Below, in pieces: positions 6,287-11,811 of a DNA stretch of 12,275 nucleotides (position 1 is the first letter of the stretch; every line of letters starts with the position of its first letter). The DNA is taken from the NCBI GenBank assembly GCA_947628725.1, contig CANRAQ010000032.1, positions 1 to 12,275 of the forward strand, given 5' to 3'. The position numbers and the translations under genes were made by a program. Source of the DNA: an uncultured Bacilli bacterium (lineage in GTDB: Bacteria; Bacillota_I; Bacilli_A; RF39; UBA660). Below the pieces are notes generated by a model, which saw only the letters and a program-made list of their open reading frames with translations, did not search any database and had not been told where the DNA came from.

Positions 6287-6716
6287 AATAGGTCAAGTAC
6301 TTTCATTAAAAATAAGGTTTAATAATTCTGGAGCAGTTGCTAGTGTAGCTCATCCTATTTTGGTTTTAAATGTAGATAATGATAAAAATATTTTAGAAGT
6401 AGCACACATTGATTCTATAACCGAAGAAAAGAAATGGAAAGCCTTGTTAAATTCAAATGTTACTATCAAAAAAAGCAATCCTAATGAAACAGTTATTGAT
6501 AAAGATAGTTTTGTTCAAATTGATAATATTATTCAATTTGAAAATTTTCCTAAATTGGAAACTAAACGAAGACAAATTGATAAATTGAGTGATAAAAAAT
6601 TTGAAAAAGTTTTAAATAGGTATCTTCAATATAAAGAAAATGAATGGATTGATGACAATAAAAAAGTATTTATGGATAAAGATGAAATAATTTCTTTGAA
6701 TGAAGATCTTAAATAA
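6279..6716 (+). CDS. Putative PemK/MazF-like toxin partner
   Basis: A 145-residue protein. IEIGQVLSLKIRF at 2-14, a loop with Asn/Ser/Gly, then HPILVLNVD at 25-33 follow the strand-loop-strand start of PemK/MazF (where R/H-P-x-L-V-L is typical). VIDKDSFVQIDNIIQF (72-87) and TKRRQIDKLSDKKFEKVLNRYL (95-116) match the last strand and C-terminal helix of that fold (S-v-x-l-d-x-i then R-x-i-g-x-L-s). The MazF arginine before the proline is histidine here, so the assignment is moderate. MazF-type toxins cleave mRNA; activity here is inference. It overlaps the antitoxin by 8 bases (ATGATTGA, 6279-6286) and has no Shine-Dalgarno, so its translation probably depends on that of the antitoxin, a common arrangement in toxin-antitoxin operons. 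Isoleucine codons are ATT 11, ATA 4, ATC 1, whereas rluB uses ATA 17 of 22. It also uses CGA and several TTG codons. This suggests transfer. Confidence 0.6.
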   Translation: MIEIGQVLSLKIRFNNSGAVASVAHPILVLNVDNDKNILEVAHIDSITEEKKWKALLNSNVTIKKSNPNETVIDKDSFVQIDNIIQFENFPKLETKRRQIDKLSDKKFEKVLNRYLQYKENEWIDDNKKVFMDKDEIISLNEDLK

Positions 6717-6733
6717 AATTTAGTATATAAAGG

Positions 6734-6761
6734 AAATAGACGCAAAGTCTATTTTTAAATT
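6734..6761 (+). terminator. Intrinsic terminator and right copy of the 28-bp direct repeat
   Basis: Identical to 5690-5717. AAATAGAC (6734-6741) pairs with GTCTATTT (6747-6754) around loop GCAAA, followed by T residues. It ends the toxin-antitoxin operon 17 bases after the toxin stop. Confidence 0.87.
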
Positions 6762-6801
6762 CAATTTTTTGACTATTTAAATCAAAAATACCTATATATT
6801 T

Positions 6802-6809
6802 CATATAAT
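6802..6809 (+). promoter_or_regulatory. CATATAAT, candidate sporulation-type -10 for cwlD
   Basis: TTTCATATAATTT surrounds this element and recurs in front of dacB. It differs at one base from the B. subtilis sigma-E -10 consensus (CATACAAT form). No convincing sigma-E -35 is visible. An alternative is TTGACT (6769-6774) with TATATA (6793-6798), spacer 18, as a sigma-A promoter. The downstream GGTGAT (6815-6820) is the ribosome-binding site. Confidence 0.4.
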
Positions 6810-6825
6810 TTATTGGTGATTATAT

Positions 6826-7485
6826 ATGAAAAAAATATATATAATATTTTTATTTATACTATTTACATATTCTATAAGTTTTGTAAATGCTAAAGTTGTA
6901 AAATCTGAATTAAAATTAATAGGAAAGGTCATATATTTAGATAGTGGACATGGAGGGACAGACCCTGGCTCTGTATATAAAGATATATATGAAAAAGATA
7001 TTAATTTAGATATTTGTAAAAAACTTCAGGTATTACTAGAAAATGAAGGCGCTATAGTATATTTAACTAGATATGGTGATTATGACTTAAGTAATACAAC
7101 ATATCAAAGAAAGAAAAGTGATTTAAATAATAGAGTTAAAATTATAAATGATTCAAAAGCGGATATGTATATATCTATACATTTGAATTCTATTTCATCA
7201 TCTACATGGAGTGGCGCTCAAGTATTTTATGACGATGTAAATAAGAATAATAAAGAACTAGCCAATATAATGCAAAAACAATTAAAAGAAGATTTAAAAA
7301 CTACAAGACAAATTAAAGAAATAAGTAATATGCTTATGAATAGGAAAATTACCATACCGGGCATATTAATAGAAGCAGGATTTTTATCTAATCCTAATGA
7401 TAGATATTTACTTCAAAAAGATGAATATCAGTATAAAATAAGTGAAAGTATAAAAAATGGTATAATAAAATACTTTAATCAATAA
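6826..7485 (+). CDS. cwlD: N-acetylmuramoyl-L-alanine amidase CwlD (Amidase_3)
   Basis: A 219-residue exported zinc amidase. In spore formers CwlD removes the peptide side chain from N-acetylmuramic acid so that muramic-delta-lactam can form in the cortex. Seen: signal peptide at about 1-22 (ends SFVNA); VIYLDSGHGGTDPGS with zinc ligand H42; EKDINLDI with E56; YLTRYGDYDL; DMYISIHLNS with H119; the CwlD-specific SSTWSGAQVFY around 125-135; and IPGILIEAGFLSNPND with catalytic E183. All four key residues are present. The SGAQ and MLMNRKITIPGILIE blocks favour CwlD over general autolysins such as LytC or AmiC, and there are no cell-wall-binding repeats. Start ATG 6826, GGTGAT 5 bases upstream. 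It is transcribed alone. The shared CATATAAT before dacB suggests joint control during sporulation. Confidence 0.88.
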   Translation: MKKIYIIFLFILFTYSISFVNAKVVKSELKLIGKVIYLDSGHGGTDPGSVYKDIYEKDINLDICKKLQVLLENEGAIVYLTRYGDYDLSNTTYQRKKSDLNNRVKIINDSKADMYISIHLNSISSSTWSGAQVFYDDVNKNNKELANIMQKQLKEDLKTTRQIKEISNMLMNRKITIPGILIEAGFLSNPNDRYLLQKDEYQYKISESIKNGIIKYFNQ

Positions 7486-7570
7486 ATTTCTTGAAATTAC
7501 TTTTTAAAGTATATATAGAAATATTTTGTAAATTAAAGTGTATATTATTTATCTTTTTATTCACTTACTA

Positions 7571-7598
7571 TTGAAATTTTTATCATATTTCCTATAAT
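7571..7598 (+). promoter_or_regulatory. Sigma-A-type promoter for the following gene
   Basis: TTGAAA (7571-7576), 16-base spacer, TATAAT (7593-7598). The expected start near 7605 coincides with the AGGAG Shine-Dalgarno (7605-7609), so the leader would be only about 12 bases. The rest of the 131-base gap after cwlD (7486-7616) is AT-rich with no clear terminator or gene. Confidence 0.7.
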
Positions 7599-7616
7599 GA
7601 AAATAGGAGTGATTTT

Positions 7617-8384
7617 GTGAAAAAAAGAATAGTAGTTATATTACTAATACTTTTATTTGTTGGATATTTAGGTTATAAAATCTATTATTCTAATTATTAT
7701 AATTTAAGCCATATAAATGAATTTGATAAATCAAAAGAAGATTTTGTTATTAATGATGAGACAATTACATTAGATACAACTAATCTATCCGAAGAAGAAT
7801 ATTTGATATTTAAAAATATTAAAATAAGGAATGATTTTAAAGATTGGGAAGTAATGTCTACTTCTGATAATATGGAATTTAAAACTAATGAAGAATTTAT
7901 TTGGTACGCTTTAAAACAAGAAAATGATGATAAAGTTACAGCAGCCATAGGGCTAGCTAAAGGACCAACTATGTTAGATATTTATGGTAGTGGTGATATA
8001 ATTTCTAGTGATGAAAGAGTAGGTAAAAGTTCAAATTTAACAAATTTCTTTAAAGAAAATAAAATAACAAATGATATAGAATTACTTAAATATTTAGAAA
8101 AAACTAAAAACGATAAAATTAGTATTTTAAATAGCAAAAATGATATGAAAAATTTTTATGATATACACTCATTAATTAGAGGAACATATAATAAGGTTAA
8201 AGGTATAACATTAATTAATGGAGACTATCAGGGTTATTGTTTTAACTATGATTATGATACTTTATATATAAAAGAATGTAACATTTTAAAAGGTGGTAAA
8301 AGATATACATTAACCTTTAATAACTCAAATTATTTTACAGATGAAAAAATAAATGATTTATTAAATACATTAGTAATAGAATAA
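7617..8384 (+). CDS. Membrane-anchored protein of unknown function
   Basis: A 255-residue protein with GTG start 7 bases after AGGAG (7605-7609). MKKR, then a hydrophobic helix at about 4-22, predicts an uncleaved N-terminal anchor with the remaining 230 residues outside the cytoplasm. The outer part is Asn/Lys/Asp-rich with mixed alpha/beta character. Recognisable pieces are DFVINDETITLDTTNLSEEE (about 42-61), KGPTMLDIYGSGD and a C-terminal strand set (KGGKRYTLTFNNSNYF). There is no lipobox, no cysteine pair of known type and no catalytic motif. I do not recognise a family. It sits between two spore-cortex genes but has a vegetative-type promoter and its own terminator, so a link with sporulation cannot be claimed. 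Confidence 0.82.
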   Translation: MKKRIVVILLILLFVGYLGYKIYYSNYYNLSHINEFDKSKEDFVINDETITLDTTNLSEEEYLIFKNIKIRNDFKDWEVMSTSDNMEFKTNEEFIWYALKQENDDKVTAAIGLAKGPTMLDIYGSGDIISSDERVGKSSNLTNFFKENKITNDIELLKYLEKTKNDKISILNSKNDMKNFYDIHSLIRGTYNKVKGITLINGDYQGYCFNYDYDTLYIKECNILKGGKRYTLTFNNSNYFTDEKINDLLNTLVIE

Positions 8385-8405
8385 AATTACTTTACTATGT
8401 AGATT

Positions 8406-8428
8406 AGGACATAATTTGTCCTTTTTTT
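8406..8428 (+). terminator. Intrinsic terminator before dacB
   Basis: AGGACA (8406-8411) pairs with TGTCCT (8417-8422) around loop TAATT, followed by seven T (8422-8428). The T-run runs straight into the dacB -10 candidate. Confidence 0.8.
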
Positions 8429-8436
8429 CATATAAT
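8429..8436 (+). promoter_or_regulatory. CATATAAT, candidate sporulation-type -10 for dacB-spmA-spmB
   Basis: Same 8-mer, within the same TTTCATATAATTT context, as before cwlD, and at a similar distance from the start codon (15 versus 16 bases). ATAATT at 8411-8416, in the loop of the terminator, could serve as a sigma-E-like -35. In B. subtilis dacB-spmA-spmB is a sigma-E operon. Assignment to sigma-E here is inference. Confidence 0.45.
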
Positions 8437-8451
8437 TTTCTAGGTGAAAGT

Positions 8452-9531
8452 ATGAAAAAGATATTAATTACATTACTATTATTAATACCCATAAAAGTAT
8501 GCGCAATAGAAACAAGCGCTAGAAGCGCTATTTTAATGGATATAGATAATAATGTTATTTTATATGAAAAAAATATAAATGAAGTAAGAAGTGTTGCAAG
8601 TATATCAAAAATTATGACAGCAGTACTTGCTATAGAATCTGGTAAATTAGATGATGTAGTCACAGTAGGTGATGAAATTAATGATGCATATGGGTCTGGA
8701 ATATATATAAAAATTGGTGAAGAATTAACTTTAAGAGATCTAGTATATGGTTTAATGTTAAGAAGTGGAAATGATGCCGCACTTGCAATAGCAAAATATG
8801 TTGGAGGTAGCGTTGATGATTTTGTTAAAATGATGAATGATAAAGCATCTAAAATAGGCATGTCTAATACAACATTTAATAATCCTAGTGGTCTTGATCA
8901 AGAAAAAGGAAATTATTCTACGGCATATGATATGGCGAAACTTACAAGTTATGCAATGAAAATAGACGAATATAAAAAAATAACAGGTACAAAAAAATAT
9001 ACTTTAAAAACAAATAAAAATTATTATTCTTGGATAAATAAAAATAAATTATTATCTTTATATAAATATACAACAGGTGGTAAAACTGGATTTACTGAAA
9101 TAGCAAAAAGAACACTTGTTTCTACGGCTTCTAAAGATAATTTAAATTTAGTAGTTGTAACCCTTAATGATGGAAATGATTGGCAAGATCATCAAAATTT
9201 ATTTGAATATGGATTTAATAATTATACTAATTATAATTTAGTAAATAAAGGTAAAATAAATATATATAACGAAACATACTATAGTGACTATGAATTATAT
9301 GTAAAAAATGATTACAGTTATATATTAAATTCTAGTAATATGGATTCCTTAATATTTAAATATGAACTTAATAAAAAAAGAAAAGTAAATGATGGAGATG
9401 AAGTAGGTAAACTTAATATATATATAGGTGATAAAAAAATACACGAAGAACTAATATACGCAAAGAAAATAAATCAAGATAAAAAAGGATTCTTTCAAAA
9501 AATTATAGATTGGATTAAAAATATATGGTAA
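8452..9531 (+). CDS. dacB: D-alanyl-D-alanine carboxypeptidase (DacB/DacF family)
   Basis: A 359-residue penicillin-binding protein (peptidase family S11) that trims the terminal D-Ala from peptidoglycan side chains. Together with SpmA/SpmB, spore DacB sets the degree of cortex cross-linking. Seen: signal peptide at about 1-18 (ends KVCA); SISK with nucleophile S50 and K53; SGN at 105-107; KTGFTE with K211-T212-G213. A C-terminal beta domain (about 265-338) and a final amphipathic helix FFQKIIDWIKNIW for membrane attachment follow, the PBP5-like layout. The frame is open from 8416, but ATG 8452 has AGGTGA (8442-8447) 4 bases before it and begins a proper signal peptide. It overlaps spmA by 7 bases. 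The symbol dacB rests on the spmAB context; by sequence alone it could be called dacF. Confidence 0.9.
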   Translation: MKKILITLLLLIPIKVCAIETSARSAILMDIDNNVILYEKNINEVRSVASISKIMTAVLAIESGKLDDVVTVGDEINDAYGSGIYIKIGEELTLRDLVYGLMLRSGNDAALAIAKYVGGSVDDFVKMMNDKASKIGMSNTTFNNPSGLDQEKGNYSTAYDMAKLTSYAMKIDEYKKITGTKKYTLKTNKNYYSWINKNKLLSLYKYTTGGKTGFTEIAKRTLVSTASKDNLNLVVVTLNDGNDWQDHQNLFEYGFNNYTNYNLVNKGKINIYNETYYSDYELYVKNDYSYILNSSNMDSLIFKYELNKKRKVNDGDEVGKLNIYIGDKKIHEELIYAKKINQDKKGFFQKIIDWIKNIW

Positions 9532-10106
9532 ATATAATTTGGCTATCTATGATACTTATAGGTGTTATATATGGACTTTTTACAGGAAATATTGAAACAA
9601 TAAATAATACTATTATAGATAGTACTAAAGTAAGTTTAGATTTATTTATGAAAATATTTCCCGTAGTTGCAATATGGATGGGTATCATGGAAATAGCAGA
9701 AGAATCTAAATTACTTCAAAAACTTTCAAATTCATTGTCACCTCTTTTAACTAAATTATTTCCAGAAATACCTAAAGGACATGAATCATTAAGTTATATA
9801 GCAAGTAATGTTATTGCAAATATGTTTGGTCTTGGTAGTGCGGCTACACCCTTTGGACTAAAAGCAATGGATTCACTACAAAAATTAAATAAGAAAAAAG
9901 ATACTGCATCTAGATCTATGATAACATTTTTAGTTTTAAATACTAGTGGAGTTACAATAGTACCTACTACAATAATTTCATTGAGATTAATGTATGGAAG
10001 TTTAGAACCAACAAAAATAGTTGGTGCTTGTATAATAAGTACTATATGTTCTACTATTGGAGGTTTAATAGTAGATAGACTTCTTGCAAGGAGGTATAAA
10101 AATTAA
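9525..10106 (+). CDS. spmA: Spore maturation protein A
   Basis: A 193-residue polytopic membrane protein of the nucleoside-recognition (Gate) family, matching the usual SpmA length of about 195. Seen: first helix IIWLSMILIGVIYGLFTG, the conserved FPVVAIWMGIMEIAEESKLL (43-62), LFPEIPKGHESLSYIASNVIANMFGLGSAATPFGLKAM (77-114), and MITFLVLNTSGVTIVPTT. SpmA acts with SpmB in spore core dehydration; the transported substrate is not established. ATG 9525 lies inside the last codons of dacB (ATGGTAA) and has no clear Shine-Dalgarno, so translation is probably coupled to dacB. Its end overlaps the spmB start by one to three bases. Confidence 0.92.
   Translation: MVNIIWLSMILIGVIYGLFTGNIETINNTIIDSTKVSLDLFMKIFPVVAIWMGIMEIAEESKLLQKLSNSLSPLLTKLFPEIPKGHESLSYIASNVIANMFGLGSAATPFGLKAMDSLQKLNKKKDTASRSMITFLVLNTSGVTIVPTTIISLRLMYGSLEPTKIVGACIISTICSTIGGLIVDRLLARRYKN
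10088..10104 (+). promoter_or_regulatory. Perfect Shine-Dalgarno in front of an ATT start codon (spmB)
   Basis: AAGGAGGT (10088-10095) is the strongest ribosome-binding site in the window. There is no ATG, GTG or TTG downstream at a suitable distance in the spmB frame. ATT at 10102-10104, 7 bases from GGAGG, is the best-placed start. The only standard codon in the frame is TTG 10084, which lies upstream of this site and has none of its own. Confidence 0.6.
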
Positions 10107-10626
10107 TTTTATATCGAATCTTATAATACCCTTAATAGTTGTTATAACTATTTTTTATGGGTATAGGAAAAAAGTAGAAGTATATGATAGTTTTATAGTA
10201 GGTGTAAAAAAAAGTTTTGGAATGATAGAAAACTTATTCCCTACATTAGTTGCTATGATATTTGCAATAAATGTATTTACTAATAGTGGAATTTTAGATT
10301 TAATTTTTAAAGTATTAAGTCCCGTAATTTCAGTATTTAAAATTCCAATAGAAGTACTTCCTATTGCACTTATTAGGCCAATATCATCTAGTGCTTCACT
10401 TGCCTATTTAAATAATTTATTTGAAAAATTTGGACCTGATAGTTTTCTTGGATTGTTAGGTTCAGTAATGCAAGGATGTACCGATACTACATTTTATGTA
10501 ATAAGTCTTTATTTTGGATGCGTAGGTATAAAGAAAATTAGATATAGCCTTTTTGCAGGATTAATGGCCGATTTAATTGGTATGGTCGCAAGTATTTTAG
10601 TTATAAAAGCAATTTTTGCTAGTTAA
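10102..10626 (+). CDS. spmB: Spore maturation protein B
   Basis: A polytopic membrane protein of the same Gate family as SpmA, 174 residues from the ATT start (typical SpmB about 175-180). Seen: NFISNLIIPLIVVITIFYGY as first helix, LFPTLVAMIFAINVFTNSGILD, VLPIALIRPISSSASLAYL, and the family signature GPDSFLGLLGSVMQGCTDTTFYV followed by SLYFGCVGIKKIRYSLFAGLMADLIG. It pairs functionally with SpmA and the DacB carboxypeptidase in cortex and core maturation. Start choice: family members begin very close to the NFISNLIIP helix. The open frame upstream to TTG 10084 would add only MQGGIK, encoded by the Shine-Dalgarno itself. The stop of spmA (TAA 10104-10106) overlaps the ATT, the usual tight coupling. 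No terminator is seen after it. Confidence 0.9.
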   Translation: MNFISNLIIPLIVVITIFYGYRKKVEVYDSFIVGVKKSFGMIENLFPTLVAMIFAINVFTNSGILDLIFKVLSPVISVFKIPIEVLPIALIRPISSSASLAYLNNLFEKFGPDSFLGLLGSVMQGCTDTTFYVISLYFGCVGIKKIRYSLFAGLMADLIGMVASILVIKAIFAS

Positions 10627-10632
10627 ATCTAA

Positions 10633-10661
10633 TTGATAAAAATTAATTAATATTGTATAAT
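10633..10661 (+). promoter_or_regulatory. Sigma-A promoter for rluB
   Basis: TTGATA (10633-10638), 17-base spacer, TATAAT (10656-10661). The start would be near 10668, at the first bases of the AGGTGG ribosome-binding site (10668-10673). It gives the RNA-modification gene expression independent of the sporulation operon. Confidence 0.78.
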
Positions 10662-10677
10662 TTTAGTAGGTGGTTTT

Positions 10678-11394
10678 ATGGAACGCTTACAAAAAATAAT
10701 ATCGAAAACAGGGTTTGCTTCTAGAAGAAAAGCAGAAGAACTTATATCTAAAGGTAAAGTAAAAGTAAATGGTGAAATAATTACTGAAATGGGATATAAA
10801 GCAAGTTATGATGATTTTATAGAAGTAAATGGTATTCCATTAAATAAGACAGAAGATAAAGTATACTTTTTATTAAATAAACCAAGAGGTGTAGTTACTA
10901 CAACTAAAGATGAAAAAGGTAGAAAAACAGTAGTAGATTTAATAAAAACTAATAAAAGAATTTATCCTATAGGTAGATTAGATTATGATACTACAGGTCT
11001 TATACTTTTAACAAATGATGGAGAATTAACAAATTATTTAACTCATCCTAGAAATAAAATAGAAAAAGTATATGTTGCAAAAGTAGAAGGCATAGTTATA
11101 AAAGAAGAATTAAAGAAATTGTGTAATGGTGTAATAATAGATGGTAAAAAAACAGGTAAAGCAAAAGCAAAAATATTAAAAATCGATAAAAAAAATAACA
11201 CTAGTGTAGTAGAACTAATAATATGTGAAGGAAGAAATCACCAAGTAAAAAATATGTTTAAAACAATTAATCATAATGTATTAAAGTTAAAAAGAGAAAG
11301 TGTTGCCTTTTTAACTTTAGATGGTGTTAAACCAGGTGAGTATAGAGAACTTACCATAAAAGAAGTAAAAAAATTATATGGAGAAGGTAATTAA
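10678..11394 (+). CDS. rluB: 23S rRNA pseudouridine synthase, RsuA/RluB family
   Basis: A 238-residue cytoplasmic enzyme converting a specific uridine of rRNA to pseudouridine. Seen: N-terminal S4 RNA-binding domain (1-60) with MERLQKIISKTGFASRRKAEEL and KVKVNGEI; LNKPRGVVTT at 66-75; the catalytic motif GRLDYDTTGLILLTNDGEL with D102; and EGRNHQVKNMF, the C-terminal family motif. Length and domain order are normal for RluB. In B. subtilis the rluB gene (ypuL) lies directly after spmB, so synteny supports RluB (the enzyme for a helix 89 site of 23S rRNA) over RsuA or RluF. ATG 10678 follows AGGTGG by 4 bases. Isoleucine is mostly ATA (17 of 22). The next gene starts 2 bases after its stop and is probably co-transcribed. 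Confidence 0.92.
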   Translation: MERLQKIISKTGFASRRKAEELISKGKVKVNGEIITEMGYKASYDDFIEVNGIPLNKTEDKVYFLLNKPRGVVTTTKDEKGRKTVVDLIKTNKRIYPIGRLDYDTTGLILLTNDGELTNYLTHPRNKIEKVYVAKVEGIVIKEELKKLCNGVIIDGKKTGKAKAKILKIDKKNNTSVVELIICEGRNHQVKNMFKTINHNVLKLKRESVAFLTLDGVKPGEYRELTIKEVKKLYGEGN

Positions 11395-11396
11395 AA

Positions 11397-11714
11397 ATGT
11401 TTATGTTTCAATTTATTATAATTATTATAATTATAGTATCAGTATTAAAATTTATTAAGAAAAAAAATAAGATAGATAATACTATATCTAAATATAGAAA
11501 TCAAGTTTATGATAATATTAATAAAATTCATCAAATTAATCAAGATAATAATTATGTAAGAAATACAACTAGTACTGTTAAAAATGATAATATCAATACA
11601 AATAATTATGAAGAAAAAGAAAGCGATATAGGTTATATAAAATGTCAAAAATGTGGCACATTTAACTCAAAAAAACACGATAAATGTTTTATGTGCGGTG
11701 AGAATATAAAATAA
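11397..11714 (+). CDS. Small membrane-anchored zinc-ribbon protein
   Basis: A 105-residue protein. Residues 4-19 are a hydrophobic segment with seven successive Ile, followed by KKKNK, so an N-out, C-in anchor is expected with the rest in the cytoplasm. A long Asn/Lys/Asp-rich low-complexity linker (25-75) follows. The C-terminal zinc ribbon has C83-x2-C86-x10-C97-x2-C100 (KCQKCG ... KCFMCG). Zinc ribbons of this type often bind nucleic acid or act as a structural knuckle; the partner is unknown. GGAGAAGG (11380-11387), inside the end of rluB, is 9 bases upstream of ATG 11397. ATG 11403 is an alternative start. It ends the rluB transcription unit at a long terminator. Confidence 0.82.
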   Translation: MFMFQFIIIIIIIVSVLKFIKKKNKIDNTISKYRNQVYDNINKIHQINQDNNYVRNTTSTVKNDNINTNNYEEKESDIGYIKCQKCGTFNSKKHDKCFMCGENIK

Positions 11715-11768
11715 AAATGCAAAAATTTTAATAAATTTCAAAAAAATACTTGCATTTTTTTTTTTTTT
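11713..11768 (+). terminator. Intrinsic terminator after the zinc-ribbon gene
   Basis: AAAAATGCAA (11713-11722) pairs with TTGCATTTTT (11750-11759), a 10-bp stem. The loop contains an AAATTT-type inner pairing. A T-run of 14 reaches 11768. The stem begins inside the stop codon. Confidence 0.85.
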
Positions 11769-11773
11769 GATAT

Positions 11774-11779
11774 TATAAT
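11774..11779 (+). promoter_or_regulatory. Candidate -10 for the prepilin-like gene
   Basis: TATAAT directly after the terminator T-run. TTGCAT (11750-11755), in the 3' arm of the terminator, sits 18 bases upstream as a weak -35. This would give a leader of about 26 bases carrying AAGGAG at 11797-11802. Confidence 0.5.
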
Positions 11780-11811
11780 GGTAATGTAAAATATGGAAGG
11801 AGTAAGGATAT

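Noticed and set aside
8416..8451. Upstream start for dacB at 8416
   Set aside because: It would lie inside the terminator hairpin and upstream of the -10. ATG 8452 has its own AGGTGA and begins a normal signal peptide.
8370..8861. 163-codon open frame on the minus strand
   Set aside because: It lies opposite the start of dacB, whose signal peptide and SxxK motif are unmistakable. It has no ribosome-binding site or recognisable motif. The other minus-strand frames (for example 1390-1617, 2780-3058, 7697-7948) are likewise shadows of real + strand genes.
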